Below, one piece after another: positions 1 through 12,800 of a stretch of DNA of 64,000 bases. Position 1 is the first letter of the stretch. Every line of letters begins with the position of its first letter. The DNA comes from Litoditis marina (lineage: Eukaryota; Nematoda; Chromadorea; Rhabditida; Rhabditidae), in the NCBI GenBank assembly GCA_964036275.1, contig OZ038440.1, forward strand, positions 11,631,690 to 11,695,689, in the 5' to 3' direction. A program made the translations under genes and the position numbers. The notes beneath the pieces were generated by a model. It saw nothing but the letters and a program-made list of their open reading frames with translations, was not told the origin of the DNA and ran no database searches.

Positions 1-240
1 TGGACCCAAAAGATACATTTTTCGAGTCCGAAATTTTGATTTTCGAGTTTTCGAGTTTTCGAGTTTGGCGAAAAATCGAGTTTTCGAGTTTTGGAAAATT
101 TCGAGTTTTCGAGTTTTCGAGTTGTCGCGTTTTGGAAAATTTCGAGTTTTTGGAGTTTTGAGAAATTTCGAGTTCGACTCAACTCGAAAATTTTCGAGTT
201 TTTTCGAGTCGAGTCGAGTTTCGAGTTCGACTTTAACAAC
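1..240. repeat. CGAGTTTT-type tandem array (copy 1)
   Basis: The first 240 bases are built from the words TTCGAG and TTTTCGAGTT, repeated with small variations. The array probably starts before the window. The same words in reverse complement form a second array at 57588-57722, inside the last intron of the sphingosine phosphate lyase gene. Open frames here are products of the repeat. I see no gene before 458. Confidence 0.9.
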
Positions 241-457
241 CCTAGTAGAAAGGTTATAGTAACACTAACACACCACTTAGGAGTGACAAATAACCCGTTC
301 TTCGATATGAAAATACGAAACTTTTGTATCAAAATACAACTTTCATGATGCTGTTGCACTGGCGAAAAGAGATAAGAGAGGCAGCTTTTTGAACTACTCT
401 CTATTCTGATTCCACACAATTCTCCCCGTTTTTCAGAACAACTATTTATTTTGGTAT

Positions 458-1236
458 TCACAATGAGAAAATGCTATTTTTTTGAGAGTTGTCATACTTT
501 GCTGGTGTGCTCGTAATTGGTGGATGGTATTAGAGAATATAAAAGTACTTGTATTGTCAACAGCCAGTTGTATGAGCCAGTCTGTCCAGTATTCCAGCGG
601 CAACGATGCCTCGTTGTAGACGAAATTGGGGTCAGCCTTCGACATGGGATGGTCGACATCGTCCGGTCCAGGAGGCGGGTTCGGACGCTGCAACGAAAGT
701 CCAAGTGAAAAGGAATGAAAGCTCTAGATAAAATAGTTACGGTTAAAAGAAAAACCAATTACCAATATAAGTAAAAGTGGTACGTTTCGGTTCTACCCCT
801 AGAATATTTCTGGAAATGGAGTACTGAAGTAGAGAGAGTCAGAAAGGTCTTATTCTCCAAACCAATACATGAAACGCTCCACTTTGCCTCTCATAAAACA
901 GCTCTGTTAAAAACGAAGGATCTAACTCTAATTACGTGTACTCAATACTCGCGTGAGGCGCTTTTGGTGATTGTGAAAAGAAGAACTTCTCAAAACACTA
1001 TGAGTCTATGAATTGAAGAAAATATCTCGCTTTCAAGGGTATCACATCCATTTCACGAGATGGTTTCGCACGTTGCAACAATACCGATCGCACCGCAGTT
1101 CACATATTCTATCGACAATTCCCCAAACACAACTACACAACATGAAAACATGAGTAAAAATCAAACTCGAAGATGGAGTGAAAAGTGAGAAACGAACCAC
1201 GGGATCTTCTCCTCGTTCATCGAAGAGTAGTGCCAT
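458..1236 (-). CDS. Small protein of unknown function, 73 aa, three exons
   Basis: I do not recognise this protein. Reading on the minus strand the exons are 1236-1198, 687-549 and 501-458. All junctions are GT-AG and the phases agree (0, then 1). The start is chosen because a TTTTCAG acceptor at about 1270 lies 33 bases upstream and suits a trans-spliced leader. The N-terminus is acidic (MALLFDERGEDP). A proline-rich stretch follows (residues 14-20), then a tryptophan-containing helix around residues 45-58 (LPLEYWTDWLIQLAV). The tail is polar. No signal peptide or membrane segment is seen. An AATAAA signal lies at 445-450, eight bases past the stop, which supports the 3' end. Further 5' exons are possible. 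The middle exon is the most convincing, with 46 codons of typical coding composition. Confidence 0.7.
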
Positions 1237-1240
1237 CTCA

Positions 1241-2916
1241 ACAATGGTGAATGGTCCCGGGGACGATGTCTGAAAATATCGGCTGAAGTGATGATACGCA
1301 CAATATTGTAGAAAAAGCAACCCGTTTCAATATAAACATGTCGAACTCCATTACTTTGCATCACACGTAGCATAGGTATTTATCCGAATAATAGAGAAGC
1401 ACATATGTAATGTGAATTTAAAAAAAACTCGGACATTTCCTTTGAATTTAAGAAAAAAAACCCGTGAAAATGTAAAAAAAAACATCCCGAAAATAACAAA
1501 TTTTAGAAAAACAATAAAAAATAAGCTTGAATACCTAGAAATGCTTGCATTTAGGCTATTGTAAGCTGGTGAGTTTCACCTGAGTAAGAATTAGAGCAAC
1601 TAGATAAAACATTCCAAACCCATAACAAATGAATGTGAAAGTCGTATAAATGAATATTAATAAATTAATTGAGCGAATTATTCTAACGGGTTCGAGAGAA
1701 AAAATGAATAATAACTCCAATGAAAAATCTAAAATTAGAGGTCGGGTCACTCAGACAGATTCCTGCCAATTGGCATGCCAATTTTTACGTTAGGCTGCCA
1801 ACTTCTGCCAATTTCGCATTTTTCGTGCGACGTCACCTAGCCGAAAATCAGTTTTTCAAGGCGACAAACATTGAAAAATGTACACAAATGTCCATATACG
1901 ACATCTTAAAGTCAATGGCTGGGGTATAAACCACACGACATGAAACCAAACCGATTCCCTACCTAAATCAAACCATACCGAAAGTGTGAATACATACCTA
2001 CCTCAAAACATACAGAGTACTCACTACTGACATGTGTTTTTCACCGTGACTGTCTCGCATTCACCATATTCCGAACAAAAAACTGTTGAGAAGAACAGGT
2101 GAATGCATATTTGGTGTTGATTAAGGAGGTCGATAGGGTTTCACCCCCTCGGTATGGTTTGCTATCGGTGGGGGTCGGTATGATTTTACCTCGGTATGGT
2201 TGGTTTATAGTCGACCTCCATGGAAAGATTTCTTTACACATCATCATCAGATGGAAATAGTATTTTCATCCCATGAACACGTAAGAGACAAAACCTGTTT
2301 TCTACCCTATTAATATTGAAAAAATGATTTTTTTTCACTATGAGAAACCTCCTTGTGTACTGTTTCAGTCGTATTACTGCTTTTCTTTAGTTATCAAGTA
2401 GTTTTCAGCAGCTTTTTCCTTTAAAATTGAATTTTTGGATTACGGTATCTCTGCCAATTAGCGCTAACTCCTGCTAATTGGCGCCAATGTTTCTGAGTCA
2501 CCGCTCCCTCCCTCGCCCGCCGCATTTGAAAATCAAGCTGTAGCCTCATCTCATGGCATGGTGCGGACTAGCTGCGCAGCCAGTCACGCAGCGCGCGCAC
2601 CAGACTTTCTGTAAATTTTACAAAAACTCGACTCTTCGGCTTCCAAACATTGGAGGATAGAATGTAGCGTATTTATGTATTATTTTCAGAGTTCAGCAAC
2701 TCATATTCATGAAATGAGTCACTTTCATAGTATATTAATTTTGAGTTGCGATGCATGAATAGCCGCAGAATCTATTTTTTATCTTCCCTCAATCTAGTTT
2801 ATACTGTTATACTCAGTGGCACACATTTATCAACTTTTAGCGAAAGCGAAAGTAAGAAATTTTTCGACGAGTCGTTTCAATACTTTCAGAAATAAAACAG
2901 TCAGAAGGAAACTTAC
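1241..2916. other. Intergenic, with a degenerate fold-back element
   Basis: No convincing gene is seen. About 1741-2505 looks like a degenerate inverted-repeat element. A GGTCACTCAGACAG-like end with CCAATTGGCA near 1745-1790 is mirrored by CCAATTAG...TTCTGAGTCACCG at 2455-2502. Inside it, 2120-2225 holds a local imperfect palindrome built on GGTATGGTT and GGTCGA words. Confidence 0.4.
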
Positions 2917-3010
2917 CTTGCAGAAGTTCACGTAGGAATAGAGGACTATGTACTACAGCAAATATGACTTCGAGGAACACTTGTGACAGATACCCGGCTG
3001 CCTCTCGTAC
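2917..3010 (-). CDS. Candidate isolated exon, 31 codons
   Basis: Minus-strand open stretch of 94 bases between a GATGTAG acceptor and a strong GTAAGT donor. Its translation is amphipathic and helix-like (YLSQVFLEVIFAVVHSPLF near the middle). No partner exon with matching phase was found. Joining it to the 458-1236 gene gives an early stop. It may be an exon of a decayed gene, or chance. Confidence 0.2.
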
Positions 3011-3019
3011 CTACATCTC

Positions 3020-4790
3020 GTATCTATATCTCGGAACGCGCTCTGTTAATTACAAATTCGCGTTTGGTCGAAACTGTATTGCAACAAAACTAGAGATATA
3101 GTGTGCCCCGAAGAGACGTGAGACTATGAGAGGGAAAATCAATATATATGACAGACAGGATGTATATACAGTAATTTACTGTTTTGCAACGACTATTGTT
3201 CTAAGATAGGGCTCGTTCATGAGAGAGCGGGTGTATACTGTACATTTCACACTGAAGTGTGTGTTAGTAGATTGATCCCGCCATATTTCTGTCGTTATTT
3301 CCGCTGTGCGAGCAGATCAAAGTACATTTCAGATTTTGTCGCTCTTGATAGGGTTGGCTCGAAAAAGGTAAGGCTAAAAGGTGAATGTTGTTCTGATCTG
3401 CTGCATGTGTAGTTGGATCATTCGGTCTTTTCGCCGTAGTTCTCAGTCTTCGGTGCGCATACAGTTCAAACTACAACTCAGTTACGTTCACACTCCCCAA
3501 ATCAATGATTTGAGCCAAAGTCAGTGCACGCCAGTAGATATGATCTCCACCATTACACGTTTATAAAGTTGGTGTACTGCCACATTGTATGTTCGAGTAA
3601 CGAATTTTTCACTTCCTGCTTTTTCATAACTTTTTTTTAGGTTATTTGAGTACGTAACCGGTTGGTAACCAAAAAATGAAAACCGGCTATCTGTTCTTAG
3701 GTTTGGTTGGTTACAATAGTAACTAGTTTTAATTTGACTAACCATCGGGTGAGATCAAATAACTAATTTTATCCAACGGTTTCCCCCACATGACACTTCT
3801 GTGTTGTTGCATTTATCTGTTTTTCTTCCGAGTTTATCGCCTTCAATTGTCGGGGAGCTCGATTACCATTTGAATGAGTGAGAATGGCAGAATGTAGGTC
3901 AAACACTCGAAATCCCCCATAAAGGGGGCGATGAGGTGGGATCTTTTGCGCGAAGCCCCTCGAACACCATTCGAGGCCCAATCAAACCTCATCCACTTTA
4001 CCACAACAATAGTTGAAGAATAGAATAGGAACACAAGTCAGACTAGACAGTTTGCCCCTCTATAATCCATTTTCAAGTTCAAAAATAAATCAGAGAATTT
4101 CAGCTCCCATTTCCTGTTTTAAAAATACGTCAACTTCTTTGTCACATTCTAATTCTCGTAAAGTACGCCTTGGGAAGTTTTTCTTGTCTAGATAAACTCT
4201 TGAATGTTCAAAAAATTCTTGCTTTCCCGGTGCGCTGTGAAAAGGCTAGCAGCTTAAAATACCGGAGAAGATGCAGGCTTAAATACTGGTGTCGAATTAG
4301 CCTGCATCTCCTTATGAATTCTGGCTGACCCGGTATTTTAAGTTGCAAAATTGGCGAGTCCGGTATTTTAAGTTGCAACGGGTTTTCAGAGATACTAAAG
4401 TGTTTGTAATTCGCAATCTTTTTCTCACTATCTGTCATTCGTTTATACACACACAATACAAAAGTAAATTATACAAGGTGTGTATCGAAGCGAAAGAAAC
4501 ATGTGTTGTAGTTTGACGTACATCAACGTAGCGAGAGTTCTCTTTTAGACTGCGGTACAGTAAGATCAAACTACAAACATGGCAGGATCAAACAACAAAT
4601 TGCAGTTTTTGCCTTCCTTTCGCAGAATTGAAGTTGTAGTTCATTGAGTTGGCTACTTCCATAGAAAACTCATACTGTGTCCCGCGGGTTTGTTGCTCCT
4701 GTTTTTTTTCTTTGAAAGTCGTAAATTTTGGCGGGTATTGAGATAAAACTACAAAAAAAATATTTTGTCACTCCTACCTTCTCACTTACT
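3020..4790. other. Intergenic with hairpin elements
   Basis: No gene is recognised. A fold-back at about 4246-4378 pairs TTAAAATACCGGAGAAGATGCAGGC with its near complement. A GTAGTTTGAC...GATCAAACTACAA hairpin occupies 4506-4576. Confidence 0.5.
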
Positions 4791-4838
4791 TCTAGAATGA
4801 TCAATGTGGTTACAAAAACGGAAATAAGTGTATTGGAA

Positions 4839-7800
4839 ATGGCCTCGTTTCACTTATTGGTGGGATTTGCTCTTCTATCCTGTTCCCTATATCATGCATC
4901 CATTCCGTTCGAGGTACCAGCAGATAACTATAACAATCTCACACAACACATCATGGAGAACTATCAGGTTAGATACGTTTTGTTCACTTCTGTCATTACT
5001 GAGATTTTTTTCTTTGTTAGATTTTTTTATGTTCTTTAAAAAAGGTTAAATTTTCATAACATGATTGTGAATGACATCTTTCACCGAGCAACTAAGGTAT
5101 AATTCTCTCACACGGTCCGAAAAGTTGTTCAAACAAAAATATTTATTGTCCAATTAAATATAACAATATGTTTTCAGGTATTCGAAAATGGAACCTTTTA
5201 CTATGAATACATCTATGATAATGGTGAATATGAGATTGGAATCATAACTGATTTATGGATGAAGAGCATGAAAGAAGGAAGACTTTTCTACTATTTCGGT
5301 ACAAATAACCAAAACTTCTGCTGGGTATGTATTACTTCGGTTCTTGGTTTGCGCACTTTTTTTTCGCAAGAATGGTATCTCAATGAAATGTGAGAGCAGA
5401 GAAATAGCGCATGTTTGATGAGACGCAGGTTGGGACCTGGCAAACGGGATATTCTAGCCCCTGAACGAGTGTGTACTATTTTTGTTCTTTTTATTTTTTC
5501 TACTCTCACATGCTTTCTACAAGCTCGCAATTACAAAAATGAATCAAGAAAAACATAGAAATCGATCGAACCGCGGGGAAAAGTTACAAAATTTATCCAT
5601 TTTACGCATGCATACACCCAATTATTAATGTAAAATAAGTAGCTTACATTGATTAAGTCACTTCAGCTTCGACAAATGTCAGTGCAAAATTGTAGATCTT
5701 TTTGTTCAGTTTCGATATCATATCTATTGCAGTTGAGAAACATACCGAAGGAAGAGCGATATCCCTCAATATTCAAAGCCAGTCAGCTGAAGGCCTTCGT
5801 GCAGGTTCTGTTATTCAATATATTGTTTTATCTTATTTTAATTATGTTGATAACTTCCTAGAGAAAACTTACTTGCAGCAGAAAATCAAAAGAAATGTCA
5901 TAACTAATGATTGTTATGAGATGATATAGTTTACACCATTCCTACTGAGACTCCTACAGTAACCTTACAAACTTTCCGAAAGCTGTTGTGAAGCTGAAAA
6001 GGTAGTTCTTGGAAAATGCTCTCGTTTATTTACTCTACCTGAAAAAAAGAACGAGGTACGAAAATCCTCAATTTCTCCGATCAAATGTAAGTGAGCAAAA
6101 CGGCTTGGAAGTTTCGAAATCCTACTGTAGGAGTCTTAGTAGGAATGGAAAAGACTATATATAATAAGGGTCACAGCTTGAAATAAGAAAAGTTCAAGAT
6201 TCAGAGTGCATTCCATCAGAGTGCGTATGCCTATGCGGTATGCGCATCTACCGCGGTACTGTGATCTCATGTTGTGTCTCTCACTTTTTCACTGGATTTG
6301 TAAACATGAGAAAGATAACGTGTGTTAAAAGTGACGTAGGTTAAAGTCTGAGAGCTAATATGAATCTGAAACCGTAATTGTACTGGTTTACAGGTACCTC
6401 TCCGTAGTTTGGTTCTGCTCACGATGACACTCCGAGTTTTTCTGGTGATTACTCTTTGCCAAGAAAAATCATTGAAATCGGACACGACTATGTCAATTCT
6501 GAGCTCTATGATGGTTTTAAATGAATTGGTTTTCAATATTTCACAGTTCTTTATAATCAACTATCTATTCACGCCAGATCAGCAGAGTGAGTTTGGGTAT
6601 AGTCATTTTCATTTCTACGCGTACATTAGTAATGTGTACTTGAAATCCACACATTCTGTTTGTGGTGAGAATGTGTTCAGAAAATGAGTACTCGAAGCTA
6701 GCAGTATTGTGACTTTTAAAATAACGCAACATCTTCTCACTGTTCATTCGAGATGTGAGAACAAATCTCTTCTACTTTCTTGGAGGCTTCCGGACTGCTA
6801 TTTTTGAGAATACAATATCTGCAACAGTGGATCAAGTACTCAAACAACTACTTCAATTAAACAGACAGTTTCCGAGAATGCTTAGTAATGAGGGCAGTGA
6901 ATCAGACAGATCAAATCTACATGTTTTCCCATGATTATATATATCAAAACCCTTCCAGTTTCAGAATCATACTGCAAAAGGTATGATGTGGAAATGGCTC
7001 TTCTATTTCAGTGTCCAGTTTTCTTTCCTTTGCGGTGTTCGCGCTTCACTCTACATTTGTGTTGAAACTCGCGATATCGGCTGTATTTTCAGTGAGTCTT
7101 GATTATTTACCTATTGTTGTTCCGAACTCTGGATTGAAACTAAGCAGTTTTTGGTTTTGGAGTTGTTACTTGTTACTCATTTATTCTCTCATTGTAGGTG
7201 GAAAGGAGACTGGAGATAGTCAGAATGGTGATGATGTTGGTCACAATTATCTGCTATGACAACAATTCCAATCTCATTGCGAACTCGGTGCGGGAACAAT
7301 TTTGTGACGAGTACAGTTAGTTTTATTACCATTCGAATGATGCGAGAGGCCGTGTTGCAAAACACTCAATTTTCTACTTCCAACCTGCGTCTCATTAAGT
7401 ATACGCTGTTTCTCTGCTCATACGCTTCGCCGAGCTATATCGAAGAAAAATCCTGTGATATTCTATTCCAGCATACATACTCAGGTGGCATAGTATAATC
7501 TCTCCAAAACCTCCGCAGTTTCAGGCTTTCGGGAGCAAAAAATCTAAGTTGCGCTCACGGAAGCGTAGAAACGCTTCTGAACAGTGGAAACGTTTCGTGA
7601 ATAAGTTTCTTAAATTCGATAGACCAATTGAACTTGAACGCAGTAAATTGCCTATCTGTATAAAGCCTGGCAGAACATTGCGTGAAACTCTGTCACGCAA
7701 AGCACGCTAACGTGTAAAGCCCGTGAAAAGTAAAGAAACTATAATTGTTCAGTTTCAGTGTTGCATCTTTTAACAGTTTTGACTGACTGTCCCGCATTTT

Positions 7801-7993
7801 CCTAGCCTACAAAGTTTTTTTTTCAGCCAGTGCTATCAACTTCATTTCTGAACTGGCCATGATGGTGATGCTGTGTGCAGCTGTGTTTTTCGACGTCTAC
7901 GAGACACGTTCCCTCCACCTGAGTATTGTTACGAACGATCTGGTGGAAAACGACACCACGTACTGTGTCCATGATATACTAGAAGTAAATTGA
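4839..7993 (+). CDS. Hydrophobic multi-exon protein of unknown function, 363 aa
   Basis: I do not recognise the family. Exons: 4839-4967, 5178-5324, 5733-5804, 6394-6586, 6753-6922, 6965-6980, 7012-7091, 7198-7315 and 7827-7993. All phases agree and total 1092 bases. The start at 4839 opens a signal-peptide-like stretch (LLVGFALLSCSLYHA). An in-frame ATG at 4797, just after a TTCTAG acceptor, is an alternative. The first ~115 residues look soluble, with NLT and NGT glycosylation sequons. After that come about five strongly hydrophobic segments (residues ~118-136, 150-175, 248-270, 280-292, 315-333), so a multi-pass membrane protein is likely. The exon at 6753 has a weak acceptor (CATTCGAG), and the 16-base exon is inferred from phase. 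The stop codon lies inside a MITE inserted at 7975, so the original C-terminus may have been longer. Confidence 0.65.
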
Positions 7994-8108
7994 ATAGTCA
8001 CGTAAAGTTAGCATTCTAACGAGAAATCGTGTACTTTGTCATTGCACGTTTCTCAGTTCTGCTGTGTTTCACATGTTTCACGTGACTGTGCAATTGACTA
8101 ACAGTATA
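7975..8108 (+). mobile_element. MITE family A, copy 1
   Basis: A 134 bp element bounded by TATACT...AGTATA, with imperfect terminal inverted repeats (AGTCACGT near both ends). Related copies lie at about 16355, 35619, 40517, 46365, 48260 and 54299, plus a truncated one at 49407. It overlaps the last codons and stop of the gene at 4839-7993. Confidence 0.85.
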
Positions 8109-8764
8109 GTTGAGAACTTGTGTGTTTGGGAATACTAGGACTTTGAATCAATTCCCAGAAATAATCTTGCTCAGTTCCAATCTGTCTTTACACGGTCTAT
8201 AAAACCATTATCTTTCCTTTCTAATTCCAACGGAATCGACATTGAAAATTTTTTCAAGTCAAACACTTGCATTAACAGGTATTTACACCGCAAATAGTGT
8301 GTTGGAAACATTTACCTCGATTTCCGTTCAACTATCAGAAACAATTCTGACTGATGTCGCAACAGGGACGTTAAAATATTCTTGCTTCTACAAGTAGCTT
8401 AGATTGTGCAGACAAGTGTAACATTTGTATATATTCGTTAGTCAAGTTTTTCTCAAAGTTCTCATCGTTTTTGCCTAATTTGTGTTTTTCGATTGTGGTA
8501 CGCTGACTTCAAAGTTATGATATAAAAAGTGTGTAGAATTAGTATGTTTCCATTTTTCTTTCGTATTGATACCTCTTCTTGATACTTCTTCTTCCTATAT
8601 TGTTTCTGAGGTAGTATGTTTCCTTTTTCCCTGACTGACTGATTTGTTGACTCTATATGTTGTTTTTATGATTACATTTGAGGGTGGGAGATGTGTTCGT
8701 CCTGTAATATTTGGAGACCAGTCCCCGTGACGTAAATGCATGACGGTCTCCATATAGATAGTTT

Positions 8765-9031
8765 TTACGACGTGTTTGTTGGTTTTCCAACTAGAACTGT
8801 TGGCAATTCGTCCTCCCACTCTATTTCATCGTCAAAAGAGAAAACGGTTGGAGTTCTCATCTGCATAAACTGAACATCTACGATTCATCAAAGAGTCGTG
8901 AACAGCAGTTTGTAGGAACGATTGCGCCAATGCTCCTCGAATAGCGACTTGAGGAGGCGAGAAAGAGGTCAGTGAGACCGCAGCCAGTCTGAAAGTTCGC
9001 AGACTATTTTGTACGGTCAATTCCTCTGACA
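8765..9031 (-). CDS. Candidate two-exon gene of unknown function, 5' end missing
   Basis: Minus-strand exons 9031-8949 and 8869-8765, joined in phase 0. The second exon follows a TGTTCAG acceptor and encodes 34 residues with an acidic core (SFDDEIEWEDELP) before TAA. The first exon follows a CTACAG acceptor and begins at the second base of a codon, so an upstream exon or a split ATG is needed. The donor GTCGCT is weak. The frame of exon one also stays open through the intron, so a frameshifted pseudogene is an alternative reading. The family is not recognised. Confidence 0.35.
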
Positions 9032-9319
9032 CTGTAGCGAATTACCGAAAAAGTAAACTTCGAGCCGAACTATCTAGTTAACACTTCCCAGGTTGTTATA
9101 AATAACATAATTTCACGTGGGAAGTTAGCAAGTATGTGACGAGCATGCGATTACCACTGCGGAGTATCATGAAAAGTTCACCTTTGTGATGCATTTTCCG
9201 ATGTGTCAGCACATGACCCAGGACGGAGGCCTTATGCAACAATATCCCGGCCCCAACAACTGTAGCAAACTCCTATGGAAACGTGTTGTTTGTTTTCTTG
9301 TTAGACCAAACACGAGGTG

Positions 9320-9492
9320 TTATGATGGTTCATTTCTTCGCTGACGTTTCAAAATCAGTACACACGTATCATCGGGTAACGGATAATACATATCACGGAA
9401 TGCCGAAGTTCAGAGAAAATGAGACATGGATAATCTCTTGGAAACGCCACCTTCGAGCTGAACGTTCTGGTTTCACTTGTCCCAAGTTTTGA
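9320..9492 (+). CDS. Candidate terminal exon, unknown
   Basis: Open stretch on the plus strand after a CTTGTTAG acceptor at about 9304. It contains two tryptophans and a basic segment and ends in TGA. The codon use looks like a coding region. No matching upstream exon was found, and it could be part of a degenerate element, because the flank at 9150-9190 resembles one at 41010-41040. Confidence 0.2.
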
Positions 9493-9812
9493 TCACCTAC
9501 ACTTTGCTCAAACATACCATGTAAACTGTGGCCGGAGATCAGTTATCGATCTGTGGCCGTACTTTGTAAGAGCTAAAGTACTCAAGTGAGCTATATAAGC
9601 AAAAATTAAATAGCTCTTCAAGTGATACAGAAACGCTCCTAGAGTACTGGAAAATCAGAAGTAGTTTGCGATGATGTACAGTTTTCTTCTGGAATGACAT
9701 TTTGAGTTATGTTCACAAAGATTGCGTGGCCAAATTTGAAAATGGCAGCATGTGATAAACAACTAGAAAAAGATAAGAGCGGTATTCATTCGCAGTCATT
9801 CGAGCCACTCGG

Positions 9813-12800
9813 ATGGGTTGGGTACTAATAGTTCTAGCTCTCATCTGTCAGAAATGTACGGTAGGTGAAAATTCTTCACATCTTCAATGATCCCCGCTCG
9901 CCGCGGTATCTTGATGACTGACCGCATGAGCTGGACAAAGCTCACGCATGCCTATCCTCACCACTCTACGGACAGTCCTTCTACCGTTGATATTGAAACT
10001 ATGTAATTGAACTACATTGGAGTGACAAACTGACAAAATTTATATATTTATCAAGGCTGACGACGCAACTTCGTTGGAGAGGGCGCTGATCGCAGTCAAT
10101 GGCAGCCTAGACAACGTGTTGCCGTTTGCACTCGGCGGCGAATTTGCTAAGTTCGGAAAGTTTCTGAAGGTTGGTTCCATTCCAGTCTATTTCCAACTGA
10201 AATGTTCAAGTTGAACATGAACGATTGTGTGGACCAATCCCAACGCTTCGGTCCATTAAATTGCAACACGTTTTTCGATTGCAGTTTGAAGGACCGATGC
10301 GTCAGGATTGGTCTACATAATCGTCCTACTTGAAGTGTACAACTATATTGTCTATTTCAGCAACAAATGCGCATATATTGAATACTTGCTAGTGAATGAA
10401 GACGTGTAGATCTTTCTGCAGAGCCACTCTCGTTTGAAAGTAGAAGGTTCCTTTCTGGAACAGTTTGTACTTTCAGTTTCATGTTTGCTATTGTAGTTCC
10501 ATGTTTCGCCAAAACAATCAGACGCCTTCGAGCGGGAACTGATCAGAATATACGTGCGGCTGAACAAACTGAAAAATCTGGTGTTGGCAAGCGAGCCAGA
10601 AGTGAAGAAGGAAATCGACACTCTGAGACTCCTGGAGGTAGGTTTTGGGGCAAGGATACGTTTGTTGTTTGTTGGGCAGCATGTTGTTGTTCGATGTTTC
10701 CACAGTCAAACAAATTCATTCGATCAAAATTAATGCTCATCATTTTTTAATTCTCCAGTTTTTGTTGTTTGCAGTGGGGGAAAGTGAGCTGTGTTTGAGA
10801 GAAGCAAGAAAGCGTATTCTTGTTTTCGCTGCTTGTCAATCCTATTCCGAATGACGATAGCTATCAAAACTGAATGAGACATAGATAAACGGGTATGCAC
10901 CTGTATAGTGGGTGCCAAATTCATAAATTTCTGTCTCTCGCCGGAATCGAACCTGCGAGCGAAAAATTCGTAGTAGGGAGCTAATCACAGCGCTACTAGA
11001 GTACATAGCCGGCTTTCCCATCGAAGACATGTGTGCATACACACGGAAAGTGAGATATGCAGTACCCTCCCCCTTTCCCGTTGGCGACGACTATATTCTT
11101 GTTTTCGCTGCTTATCAATTCTCTTTCGAATGACGATAGCTATCACAACTGCATGAGACATAGATAAAGGGGTATGATAATATGAACCTGTTAACAACAT
11201 GGACTCCCACAAATGGTTGAGTTGGTTGGCAGGAGTAGTCTTGAAGATTTTCAAATTCGAGTTAGTAGTTTCATCCTAGAAGAACACATAAGAATACCCA
11301 CAGTAAGAACACGCCTTATTGCATTTCATACTGCCTGGTACCCTACTGAAAAAGGATAAGTAGCGTAGCAGAGTTGTAGTTTCAACTTGAACTTGAATTT
11401 TCTATGTTTTTGGATAGTTCTTGTGATGTATTTGTTCCATTGCACAAATTCGGGTATAAATCAATTCAATTGATGCGCGCCATATTATTGAGTTTTGACC
11501 GCAGGCAACGGGATCCACACGAACTCAGCGGGATTGAGCAAGACACTCCGCATTCGCTTTCTTTGGAAAAATCGAACCCCACTTGACCTTTCAATGTGGA
11601 GAGAGGTTAAGAGGGTTATTAGTTGGAAGAAGAAAACACGAGAAAAATCAATCAACTGAAAAAAACCAATCAACTGAAAAAAATCAATCAACTGAAAAAA
11701 ATCAATCAACTGAACAAAATCAATCAACTGAAAAAAAAACAATCAAATTCATATCAACTGTTCCAGAACGTCGAACCACCTCTAATAGAAAGATGGAAGA
11801 CTATGTTAAACTTCCTGAGCAGTCCTACCGAATCTCGTTGGACTGAGTTCGTTCAGAACTGCTATTTAGAGGATCCGACTTTTTTCATGAAGGTGCAGAT
11901 ATCTATTTAACGAATATCTTTCTACAAAATGAGAAATTTCGCTCAAGACGCGCTTAGATCATCTTCTACGATAGGGAATACGGACGAAGATTTGCTTTAA
12001 GTTCTTACTGCGGCTAAGATATGAGAAAATTGAACGCAAGAAATGAGAAAATTAAAATAAAAATAAGAAAATTAGACATGAAAGTAAACTAGAGTGATAG
12101 GAGAGCTCAGATGCAAAGAAGAAGTAAGAAAAACAATCGAGTAATTGAATGCTCACCTGAACTTCAGAGATAACGTTTTCCTTTGTGTGCTTCAGAGTAG
12201 GTATGCTAGAAGATCCCGGCACCTTCATCTCATTCTGCGTCTTTCGCTCTGACTGACAATTTCTCGTCTCCTACATCCCGGTGGGATGTCAGAGCAGAGA
12301 AATAGCGTATGTCTGAGGAGACGCAGGATGAAGGTGTCGAGATCTTTTAGCATACCTACTCAGTTCAGTGTGCAGTTTGTTTCAGAGATTGCGCTTGAAC
12401 GTGAAACACAGTCTGCCTAGAATGGAACGCCGCATCAGACATGGGAACCTGACGGAGAAGCGTATGGAGAAAATGCGTGCGGCTATAGCTAAGCAAATGT
12501 TTCTCACAGTAGGTTCAACTCGTTATGATGAATAGTTCACTCCATGTGAAGCAGTCCTAAGGTCTAGGGAGTGACCGAACTTTCATCTCAATACCCGCCA
12601 ATTTGTTTTAATTTTCGATCAGATAGCAACGGGATCGAACTAAAAATACAAAACTCGGCCTTGGTCACCGCTGCTACTGGGAACATAGAAAACCCTAAAA
12701 GGAATACAAATTTGGAAAGATGGGGAGGGGGGGGGTAAAAAGTCAATGTTTCCCCAACGAGTCATTTCTCGCAGAAACTTGCACCCATTTTGTGGTAACA

